From positions 43,650-107,649 of the forward strand of contig NZ_MBDL01000010.1 of assembly GCF_001707755.1 (NCBI RefSeq): DNA of 64,000 bases, in the 5' to 3' direction. The stretch comes from Acinetobacter celticus (lineage in GTDB: Bacteria; Pseudomonadota; Gammaproteobacteria; Pseudomonadales; Moraxellaceae). This document shows, in pieces, positions 57,313-64,000 of the stretch. Numbering within the stretch: the first letter of the stretch is position 1; every line of letters starts with the position of its first letter. The notes beneath the pieces were generated by a model. The model worked only from the letters and a program-made list of their open reading frames with translations. It ran no database searches and was not told the DNA's origin. A program made the position numbers and the translations under genes.

Positions 57313-57546
57313 TTATATCAAAGAAACTCTATGATTTAATTTAAATAACTGATTTGTAGAAGTGTAAAATGTACGGCCATCCAGATTTAAATCTACCTCG
57401 AGTCCAGATGAAAGAAGAACTTTTTTACCCACTTCGATTTTTTTTAAACCTTGACGTGTATTTTGCATTTTATTGAGGGGAATTAATGAAACAATAATTT
57501 CAGTACCATTTTTAGATTTTGCAATTAAATCATTTATTTTTAACAA
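57313..57546 (-). CDS. Small hypothetical protein, 77 residues
   Basis: A short basic protein beginning MLKINDLIAKSKNGTEIIVS, predicted beta-rich in the second half. I do not recognise it. It lies 98 bp after the cold-shock gene, beyond the cspA terminator, so it has its own promoter or is read through. Confidence 0.45.
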   Translation of the reverse strand: MLKINDLIAKSKNGTEIIVSLIPLNKMQNTRQGLKKIEVGKKVLLSSGLEVDLNLDGRTFYTSTNQLFKLNHRVSLI

Positions 57547-57600
57547 TTTGTATCCTGTTTTTAGAGATTTTTATAACTTTAAAATTTAATTTTAGAGTAT

Positions 57601-57626
57601 AAAAAAGCACTCATGAGTGCTTTTTT
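57601..57626 (-). terminator. Terminator of the cold-shock gene
   Basis: Perfect 13-bp palindrome AAAAAAGCACTCA/TGAGTGCTTTTTT, starting 19 bp past the stop codon. Confidence 0.9.
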
Positions 57627-57644
57627 ATTACTGTCTATTATTAC

Positions 57645-57860
57645 TTAGATAGCAATAATATTTACAGCATTCGGCCCTTTTTGACCTTGAACTACACTAA
57701 ATTCAACCATTTGGCCTTCGAGCAAGGTTTTGAAACCTGAGCTCGCGATTTCGCTAAAATGAGCAAAAACGTCTGGACCTGATTCTTGTTGAATAAAACC
57801 AAAACCTTTAGTTTCATTGAACCACTTTACAGTACCTTTAACAACATTTGAGTTTGACAT
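57645..57860 (-). CDS. Cold-shock protein, CspA family
   Basis: A 71-residue single OB-fold nucleic-acid-binding protein. RNP1 is KGFGFIQQ and RNP2 is DVFAHF, both intact. It melts RNA secondary structure and may act as an RNA chaperone. A 5' untranslated region of unknown length precedes it, as is common for csp genes. Confidence 0.93.
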   Translation of the reverse strand: MSNSNVVKGTVKWFNETKGFGFIQQESGPDVFAHFSEIASSGFKTLLEGQMVEFSVVQGQKGPNAVNIIAI

Positions 57861-58311
57861 AATATATCCTACTAATTTTTAATAATTTTTAGTCAATTTA
57901 TTGACTGAGTATAACTTTGAAAATAATAAAGAATGAAACTTAAAATCTGAAAAAAACGAAGGATTATGACTAAAACTGCGATACTTAAAGAAGATTTACC
58001 GAAACAAGACTTTTTTCTAGTTAAGTTAACTATACAGTAAAAATTCATTTAATCAAACTTTCTTATATATATATTTATTAATCTTATAAAACCTATTCAG
58101 TAACTTGAGTATTTCATTATAGCCCTCACTTAAGGGCCTTCACAATTGAGCCATGACGTGCCTTGCAATAATAGTAAATCATCACAAAGAAACCATGATA
58201 GTACGCTGAACCCTATCATGGTTTCATATAGAATATTGATGCTTATGACTAAATTTCAAGCTTTTCGCATAAGGGGTATCATGTTAATTTTAGGCAAATT
58301 CAAGAGTAGAA
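57861..58311. other. Intergenic region holding the second 172-bp element
   Basis: About 450 bp between cspA and the next gene, which diverge. It contains the csp promoter region on the minus strand and the element at 58120-58292. Confidence 0.55.
58120..58292. repeat. 172-bp element, copy B
   Basis: Direct copy of 54206-54377 with scattered changes. The hairpin arms AAACCATGATAG and CTATCATGGTTT are unchanged (58190-58224), while the loop differs by one base, which suggests selection for the structure. It ends 19 bp before the next gene. Confidence 0.8.
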
Positions 58312-58653
58312 ATGAACGTGAATCTAAATAATAAAAAATTTGTAAATGCTAAAAATACATCTAATGGAGAAGTATCTCACGAGACTATTTTTAATTATTA
58401 CCAAGTAGGTGAGCGTATAGAAGCTACATATTCTGGTGGCAGTATTACGAATGGACATTTACTAGGTTTCATGACTTCTGAGAAAACTTTCACTATGGCA
58501 TACCATCACATCAATGAGATGAATGAATTACGTATAGGTGAATGTAATACTAAGATTGAGATCCAAACCGATGGGAAAATTAAGTTAATTGAAAAGTGGC
58601 AATGGCGTAATGGGGACTGTTCTACAGGCGAATCAATCCTTGTTGAAATGTAA
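58312..58653 (+). CDS. Small conserved protein, often labelled N-acetylglutamate synthase
   Basis: A 113-residue protein with SNGEVSHETIFNYYQVGERIEATYSGGSITNGHL and EKWQWRNGDCSTG, a pattern I know from small orphan proteins in many bacteria annotated as N-acetylglutamate synthase. It lacks a GNAT domain and is far too short to be that enzyme, so the label should not be trusted. It lies between the second 172-bp element and the prophage, on the opposite strand to the phage genes. Confidence 0.6.
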   Translation: MNVNLNNKKFVNAKNTSNGEVSHETIFNYYQVGERIEATYSGGSITNGHLLGFMTSEKTFTMAYHHINEMNELRIGECNTKIEIQTDGKIKLIEKWQWRNGDCSTGESILVEM

Positions 58654-58754
58654 AGTTGAGATAACTAAAGCCCTGATTTTATTTCAGGTGTTATTCACCA
58701 ATTAAAGTTGAGAGCGCTGTGCAGCCTGAAATCAGAATGCACAGCAATAAGGAC

Positions 58755-59531
58755 TCAAACCCCTTTTTCATGCTCAATCAAAATATTGGCCACGGCTTTA
58801 GCTGCTGACCAATATTTAGAATAAAAAGTAGCAAGTTCGGTTTCATTTGAGATAAAACCAAGCTCAACGATTAAACCGCCAGCATTGATAAAACCGAGCT
58901 TTCCACGTGCAGACTGACTTTGATCAATCCAACCTCCATCCCCGCGCAATCGACTGCCAAATACATCAGCTACAGCTTTCGATAACTTTTGTGCAAGCAA
59001 TTTATCTTTTGGCAATGCAATTGTTTCAATGCCATTTGCCTGCTTTGAGGTTGATGCATTCATATGGAACTCAACAGCAATAGATGCACCTTTCGCTAAG
59101 GCAATCGCATTGTTTAAAGGTAAGTTGATTGTGCCCGCTCCATCTGTTTTGATTGTCAGCCCAGCCACAGATAGGTAGTGAGCAACAGCATTTCGAAACT
59201 GCCGAACCAGTTCAGCCTCTTTGTATTTACCATTTACTGCACCGGGATCTGTATTTGAATGCCCCGCTGTTATGGTTACAAATGGCTGAATTTCAGTATG
59301 CAATTCGGGTTGCTTTTTAAGTCGTGCAAGCACCATGGCCACACCAACAAGCATGCCTACCCATTCAGCAATGTTTTCAGGAATCTTGTTTTTTAGGTCT
59401 TGCGGGATGATATTCCAGACACTTAAAAACTGCTCTGAAAGCAAAATTAAGGCATAAAAAAAGGCGCTGATTGCGCCCACCTGTACTGACTTGAGTTTCC
59501 AAGCCTGTTGCCAATTTTCAATTAACTTCAT
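58755..59531 (-). CDS. Holin-like membrane domain fused to N-acetylmuramoyl-L-alanine amidase
   Basis: A 258-residue phage lysis protein. The N-terminal 75 residues (WQQAWKLKSVQVGAISAFF, then WVGMLVGVAMVLARL) form two membrane helices resembling a small phage holin. The rest is an Amidase_3 domain: TAGHSNTDPGA with the first zinc His, EAELVR with Glu, VEFHMNAS with the second His, and ELGFISNETE with the catalytic Glu. It would be targeted to the membrane with the amidase facing out, or released after cleavage. ATG 59531 follows AAAGGAAAG. Confidence 0.8.
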   Translation of the reverse strand: MKLIENWQQAWKLKSVQVGAISAFFYALILLSEQFLSVWNIIPQDLKNKIPENIAEWVGMLVGVAMVLARLKKQPELHTEIQPFVTITAGHSNTDPGAVNGKYKEAELVRQFRNAVAHYLSVAGLTIKTDGAGTINLPLNNAIALAKGASIAVEFHMNASTSKQANGIETIALPKDKLLAQKLSKAVADVFGSRLRGDGGWIDQSQSARGKLGFINAGGLIVELGFISNETELATFYSKYWSAAKAVANILIEHEKGV

Positions 59532-59598
59532 TTCACTTTCCTTTGGATATAAAAAAACCGCCTGAATGGCGGTATAAATTGAGTATGCTAAATATCTG

Positions 59599-59796
59599 TT
59601 AAGCAATAGACCACAAATAATAATATTCTTGGATATCTGAATTTAAAAATTCATCACTTTCGAGATCATAATGAAATGGCTTACCCTCTAAAAGCTCTAA
59701 GCTATTCAAAGATGTTAGATACCCCTTTAAGAATTTTTTAAATAATTCAATTTTTTCAGGAAAGGGATTTTCTTCATCCCATAAAATCATAGCCAT
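59599..59796 (-). CDS. Small phage protein of unknown function
   Basis: A 65-residue acidic protein, no motif recognised. ATG 59794-59796 (MAMILWDEEN) is chosen because GAGG lies upstream; the frame is open further, without an ATG. It sits between the lysis gene and the holin-like gene. Confidence 0.5.
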   Translation of the reverse strand: MAMILWDEENPFPEKIELFKKFLKGYLTSLNSLELLEGKPFHYDLESDEFLNSDIQEYYYLWSIA

Positions 59797-59893
59797 TTCA
59801 AAAGCCTCAATAATTAACCAATTGCGCGGATTGCATTGCAAACGATTAAACCATTCAACACTTAAATGAGACTTAAGTCACAGTATAAAGCAC

Positions 59894-60280
59894 TCATTTT
59901 CTTAGGTGATCTTTCACATCTTTCAACTCCTTGACTACCTCAATAATGGTTTTCCCCTCCTGTTTATTGATGAAGTTGAACGTCCATCGAACGATGGCCC
60001 AACCTGGTAATCCACATACGAAGAAGAAGCCACCCAAAGCGATTACTCCCCAAATATCAGTGACCCACTCATGTAGCCCCCATTTCACGATAATAAAAGC
60101 ACCGCCAGTAAGACTAGATACAACTGTGCAAATTAGGCCCACGGCCCATTCTTGCGGTGATCGTGGTAGACGCATCATAATGACAACTGTTGCAACAAGT
60201 GCTATTGCTAAAGTGACCATGATTGCCGCACCATAAAATTTTAAAAACGCGGCAAAGCCACTTGTAGAGACTGGCTCCAT
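59894..60280 (-). CDS. Putative phage holin
   Basis: A 128-residue protein with about three membrane helices (residues 14-36, 46-66, 76-97) and a charged C-terminal tail KELKDVKDHLRK, the build of class-type phage holins. It lies upstream of the amidase gene. Together with the membrane part of the amidase fusion it would give two holin-like units. Confidence 0.65.
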   Translation of the reverse strand: MEPVSTSGFAAFLKFYGAAIMVTLAIALVATVVIMMRLPRSPQEWAVGLICTVVSSLTGGAFIIVKWGLHEWVTDIWGVIALGGFFFVCGLPGWAIVRWTFNFINKQEGKTIIEVVKELKDVKDHLRK

Positions 60281-60353
60281 TAACTCCCCCTAAATTTTTG
60301 GCAATAAAAAAGCACCCGAAGGTGTATGATTAATCAATAGTATTATTTGTATA

Positions 60354-61181
60354 TCAAAACATACTTTTTTCTATTTTCAGCTCATCAATATAGCCAGAAA
60401 AATATGAATAAATACCATCCGCATCTATCGCAGCGCCGACAGAAATCCTTTTTGTTGACACTTTAATATATTGATTCGTAGTTGATGTTGCCACTAAGCT
60501 ATCATTAATTAATAATTGCAGTGTAGTGCCGATCCTCTTCACTTCGATTTTTGTGAAAGTGTTTGCAGGAGTTGTGCCGGATGGACTCACAACAGAAGGT
60601 GCACCCGTACCAATATAGTAAAATCCGACAGCCCCATTAGACTCTCTCCGCAACATCCAGCCTACTGTACCTTTGTCCCTGTTTGTGATGATAACTCCCT
60701 GTGTGTTGTTGGTCGGACTGATATAACATTCCAAAGAAAAATCAACGCTCTCAAGCTCAAACTCATTATTGTATGGCGTGTAAATATAGCCATTCCCCGC
60801 GAGATATAATGACGACAAGCCGACCGCGGCATAATCAGTCTTGAGTACAGCATTCACAGGTGTCCAAACTTTCCCTTTTTCATCAGTTATTACTGTTGAG
60901 TTATTTGGGCCTTCAAAATGCAAAATGCTTACAACCCTATCATCTGTGTAAACCTGAAAAACACCACTTAATTTTTCAATACCATTTTTTACAGAGCCGA
61001 CCGCAACATAATACATTTTATCAATTACAACATCTGCATCTATATAAGACCTTACATCACTAGCAAGAGTAGCTTTGGGCAATGGTGGGCTTAACGGATC
61101 AATGGATGTTTCTGAGCAGTAATAACGCTGCTCATCAACAAAACCATCTACTTTCCAATTTAGCTCTAAACGATTAGTCAT
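60354..61181 (-). CDS. LamG-domain phage tail protein
   Basis: A 275-residue protein. The C-terminal half (about residues 120-275) is a concanavalin-like LamG_3 fold with FELESVDFSLECYISP, GWMLRRESNGAVGFYY and YIDELKIEKS. It probably binds host surface carbohydrate. The ATG (61179-61181) overlaps the end of the tail-tip gene by 8 bp, so the two are coupled. Confidence 0.72.
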   Translation of the reverse strand: MTNRLELNWKVDGFVDEQRYYCSETSIDPLSPPLPKATLASDVRSYIDADVVIDKMYYVAVGSVKNGIEKLSGVFQVYTDDRVVSILHFEGPNNSTVITDEKGKVWTPVNAVLKTDYAAVGLSSLYLAGNGYIYTPYNNEFELESVDFSLECYISPTNNTQGVIITNRDKGTVGWMLRRESNGAVGFYYIGTGAPSVVSPSGTTPANTFTKIEVKRIGTTLQLLINDSLVATSTTNQYIKVSTKRISVGAAIDADGIYSYFSGYIDELKIEKSMF

Positions 61182-63831
61182 TTTTAAACTCAACTGTTAA
61201 GTCAAAAGGCGCACTAAAGAATTGTGATAATTCGACTATATGAATAAATGGGTTTAAACACTCATAGCCATCTCGCACAGTTTTAAGCACAATCTCAACT
61301 GTTCGCGTATCGGCTTGCATTAATGAAATCGGCATTGTGTAATTTGTAGTACCTGTCACGTTGGCATTTGTTGTTGCAAGCTCAACATCATTTTCATCAA
61401 ACTGCGTCAGAATTAAATGCGTTTGAGTATCTTGCTCAATCATCACCCCACTATCAAACCAACCCAAAATACTGCCGCCCGTCTGCTGCACACGGTTGCG
61501 ATCTACCCAGGTTAAAACCAGATCTGTTTCAAGTTCTATTGGCCAGTATTCTTCATTAATTTTTATATTCGCTGGTGGGTACGGACGAATAGCACGAGCG
61601 TGTATTTCAACTTGCTGTGCATCTACATTTTCAATATCTAAAATCCCACTTGGCGTTGTCGTTAAAGCTTTGACCTCAATGACCTCACTGGTCACATACT
61701 CAGTTGAATCAACAGTAATAAAGTCATCAGCAAAATACAGTACACTGCCAGCACTGTGCATCTGTGGAATGCTATCTAGTGCGCCACGTTTGACTGTCAG
61801 CAATGCTGTATTGGTATCGTATGACTGATAAACCATAATTTCATTTTCAATTGTGATTTGAGTCCCAATGCCCACCGAAGCAATATTGCCCACATTTTTA
61901 ACAATAAATGCTGTATTGGTCTGCGAAATAATCTGATCAAGCTCAGCCGTTTCACAGTATGCAATTGTCCCAGCACGTTCAAAACCATTACCGATATCTG
62001 TATACATCAATGCATTCAGTGAATTGTTTTGAGGTCGTTTAGCAATCACTGTCGCATAACCTGCATCGGGGTTATATGCCAAAGCATCATCTACAGACTT
62101 TTGTCCATTGAGTTGTACTGCTTCAAAATATGACAATTCAAAAGCCTTAAACAAAGCCGGCTGTGGTGGTTTTGGTGATGTATCAACAGGTGTATCAATC
62201 ACAATATTTGACGATAGATCAGATGAATACGGAACCACTTCTACAAAATCAATTGAAACGTCAGTACCTGCGCCTAAATTAATTTTCATGATTCGAACTA
62301 AGATGGTACCCGACCATTTTCTTGGCCAAGCCAGTTTTAGTAGGTCATAACGATTCCATTTTCTCGCTTCATAAAAACCTGTTGTGAACGTGCCCTGCCA
62401 AACTGGTGTAGACATCTGCTTCAGCTTCCACTGGGCCACGACCGCTGCATTACGCTGATTCATAAAATAGGGGAAATCAGCTGTCTCAGCGTTTACTCGG
62501 CCCTGTAAATTTTTAATCGATGCATTTTCAGCAATCGAAAATGATGAATTTTTGATGGCTTCGCGGTTGTAATGACTCACATTCAGCTGATTAATTGTTT
62601 CATCTGTGTTTTGAGGATCGAGTTGCATACTCTTAATTTTATTTAGAGGCAATGTATGTATTTCATCATCTTTGAACCAATCATCACGAAACAGAACCAT
62701 TTCATATAAACCGCTTTGACGATTGACACGAATTCCCGCTTCAATGTGCCCACACAGCTCATTAATGGCCTCAAGACAAGATTTTTCTGTCACTGCCCAA
62801 GAAATTCCTATTTTTTCTTCATACAGTACATCTGCCGCTTTCTTAAAATTTTCATCATTCACGTCAGACTCAGGCTTATGCATTGCTGTGTCATCTGTCA
62901 GAATTTCACGAATTTTATGAATCGGATTTAAATCACTTACTCCGCCTTTATAAACACGCAAAGAAACACCGCCGCGATTATCATCTGGAGGAATGTCGTC
63001 AATCCAAAATTTATATGAAGTACTACCCGTCAAAGTGAAATAGTGGTTTGATGCATACTCTTCTGCTTCATCATCTGTCTCAAAATAACCTTCCCAAAAC
63101 TTAGATACACCAGCATTAGAAGTCACAGATATTTCGTTTGTCCAACTATTTTCAGAAGAAATATCCGCTGACCAATTAGACCAAGCTTTATATGTTAAAC
63201 CCTTTGTTTTTTCGACGACTAAAACATCGTCTTTTGAAAACCCGCTATCAATTATTATTCCAGCAGCACCATCTACTGTTGCATGACTCGCACTAAACTT
63301 TAAATCATCAATAAAGGAAACACTTGGTATTGCAACAATCTCAGCCTTTTCGTCATACCATTGCGGGCTTCCATCATTTCGTACATGAACACGCTGTGGC
63401 CAAAGCAACATCTCTTTCATGTAACCAGAATTGCCCAAATAAAATGAAGCGCTGTAATGCTGTCCACCCATGATTATTCCAGCAATCCCTCCAATTGTTC
63501 CGCCCGATACTCTTTGTCCAAGCCCGCGAAACAACAAATAAGATTGAAATGGATAGCCTGAAACTTTTGGAAAATCAGCTTTGTAAAAAACATTCGGCAA
63601 CTGATCGGCTGTACCGGTTTGAATATCAACAAACCCAGCAACACCGCCTTCTTTATCACCATATAAGTTTTGCTTTTCTATACAAAAAGATGACTCTTCA
63701 TTGTTTGGTTTATAAACCCAGCCCCGATTATCGAAGTTAATCCCAATCAACTTTTCAATTGGATTACCAATAAAAACAGCAAGTTTTGCGAAGTATCTTT
63801 GACCAATTGTTTGACTACTGCTTCCGCCCAT
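61174..63831 (-). CDS. Phage tail-tip protein (host-specificity J-like)
   Basis: An 885-residue structural protein. The middle shows WKLKQMSTPVWQGTFTTGFYEARKWNRYD, the J-like baseplate hub pattern, and the C-terminal third consists of fibronectin-like beta modules. It would sit at the tail tip and contribute to host recognition. ATG 63829-63831 overlaps the preceding small gene by 17 bp. Confidence 0.75.
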   Translation of the reverse strand: MGGSSSQTIGQRYFAKLAVFIGNPIEKLIGINFDNRGWVYKPNNEESSFCIEKQNLYGDKEGGVAGFVDIQTGTADQLPNVFYKADFPKVSGYPFQSYLLFRGLGQRVSGGTIGGIAGIIMGGQHYSASFYLGNSGYMKEMLLWPQRVHVRNDGSPQWYDEKAEIVAIPSVSFIDDLKFSASHATVDGAAGIIIDSGFSKDDVLVVEKTKGLTYKAWSNWSADISSENSWTNEISVTSNAGVSKFWEGYFETDDEAEEYASNHYFTLTGSTSYKFWIDDIPPDDNRGGVSLRVYKGGVSDLNPIHKIREILTDDTAMHKPESDVNDENFKKAADVLYEEKIGISWAVTEKSCLEAINELCGHIEAGIRVNRQSGLYEMVLFRDDWFKDDEIHTLPLNKIKSMQLDPQNTDETINQLNVSHYNREAIKNSSFSIAENASIKNLQGRVNAETADFPYFMNQRNAAVVAQWKLKQMSTPVWQGTFTTGFYEARKWNRYDLLKLAWPRKWSGTILVRIMKINLGAGTDVSIDFVEVVPYSSDLSSNIVIDTPVDTSPKPPQPALFKAFELSYFEAVQLNGQKSVDDALAYNPDAGYATVIAKRPQNNSLNALMYTDIGNGFERAGTIAYCETAELDQIISQTNTAFIVKNVGNIASVGIGTQITIENEIMVYQSYDTNTALLTVKRGALDSIPQMHSAGSVLYFADDFITVDSTEYVTSEVIEVKALTTTPSGILDIENVDAQQVEIHARAIRPYPPANIKINEEYWPIELETDLVLTWVDRNRVQQTGGSILGWFDSGVMIEQDTQTHLILTQFDENDVELATTNANVTGTTNYTMPISLMQADTRTVEIVLKTVRDGYECLNPFIHIVELSQFFSAPFDLTVEFKND

Positions 63832-63994
63832 TTTTTACATACTCCACAACTTGTTGTGCCATCGCATCATTGGCTTGTTCAACAATGTCTAAATCAATGC
63901 CATTTACTAAGAAGTCTTGATAATCCCAACCTTGAGCCAAAAAAAATGCCCGCGATCCGCGAGCACACATTTTGGCTTTTCGTATATCAGACAT
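63815..63994 (-). CDS. Small phage gene upstream of the tail-tip gene
   Basis: A 59-residue protein beginning MSDIRKAKMCARGSRAFF, with WDYQDFLVNGIDLDIVEQAND in the middle and a basic end KNGRKQ. No known domain. It precedes and overlaps the tail-tip gene. The start could be further upstream, beyond the window edge. Confidence 0.55.
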   Translation of the reverse strand: MSDIRKAKMCARGSRAFFLAQGWDYQDFLVNGIDLDIVEQANDAMAQQVVEYVKNGRKQ

Positions 63995-64000
63995 ATAAAT

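Larger units (their letters stand above)
58660..64000 (-). mobile_element. End of a prophage (lysis and tail-tip region)
   Basis: A run of minus-strand genes typical of the late end of a tailed phage: tail-tip protein, LamG tail protein, holin-like protein and amidase. It continues beyond the right edge. The left boundary lies between about 58290 and 58755; no attachment repeat could be confirmed. Confidence 0.8.

Noticed and set aside
54406..58292. A transposon bounded by the two 172-bp elements
   Set aside because: The copies are in direct orientation, no transposase is present, and no target duplication is visible.

Overview
The window looks like chromosomal DNA of an Acinetobacter species (Gammaproteobacteria, Moraxellaceae). 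It is AT-rich, and the gene content fits that genus: a malonate decarboxylase cluster, a desaturase paired with its reductase, twitching ATPases and ACAD/APH-type lipid catabolism. The assignment is inference from gene content and protein character; no marker RNA gene is present.

Layout. 1-5143 is a minus-strand lipid/acetate catabolism block: SDR, acetate symporter ActP, its DUF485 partner, a deletion scar joining two broken genes, and an acyl-CoA dehydrogenase. 5356-6054 is a DUF1826 protein. 6249-14573 is a complete malonate system: MdcR facing the operon mdcABCDEGH-madLM. 15048-19832 holds a beta-carbonic anhydrase, two small secreted proteins (one a PliG-type lysozyme inhibitor), a secreted alpha/beta hydrolase, a small monooxygenase and a urea transporter. 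21184-23943 is a folate-independent methionine synthase cluster (mesX, mesD, flavin reductase). 24650-26854 is a siderophore receptor with a Fur-like box. 27047-27968 is a decayed integrative element: truncated integrase and interrupted antitoxin. 28158-33626 holds an ABC exporter, MaoC hydratase, AraC regulator, gcvH and an MFS transporter.

33700-36602 holds a pilU-like ATPase and a DAHP synthase gene. The latter is preceded by what reads as a complete transcription attenuator: promoter, an 18-residue leader peptide with a Tyr-Tyr-Tyr-Phe-Trp cluster, mutually exclusive hairpins and an intrinsic terminator. A second, 34-codon aromatic-rich leader ORF follows the terminator. I judge this the most interesting regulatory structure here. 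36897-46265 has an ABC-F ATPase, a desaturase/ferredoxin-reductase pair, glutathione-dependent formaldehyde dehydrogenase, a phospholipase D lipoprotein, a UDG-family protein, an SGNH hydrolase and a secreted unknown. 46403-51365 is an operon (ACAD11-type dehydrogenase, APH-type kinase, histidine phosphatase, SDR) with a divergent LysR gene, resembling a split form of animal ACAD10/ACAD11.

51624-58653 is an accessory zone: anchored nuclease, orphan proteins, an Fsr-type efflux pump with divergent AraC regulator, a cold-shock protein, and two copies about 3.9 kb apart of a roughly 172-bp element with a strong hairpin. From about 58.7 kb to the right edge is the end of a prophage: a holin-like/amidase fusion, a holin-like protein, a LamG tail protein, a large tail-tip protein and a small upstream gene.

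Most intergenic gaps end in clear intrinsic terminators, several placed to serve convergent genes. No rRNA, tRNA or CRISPR array was seen.
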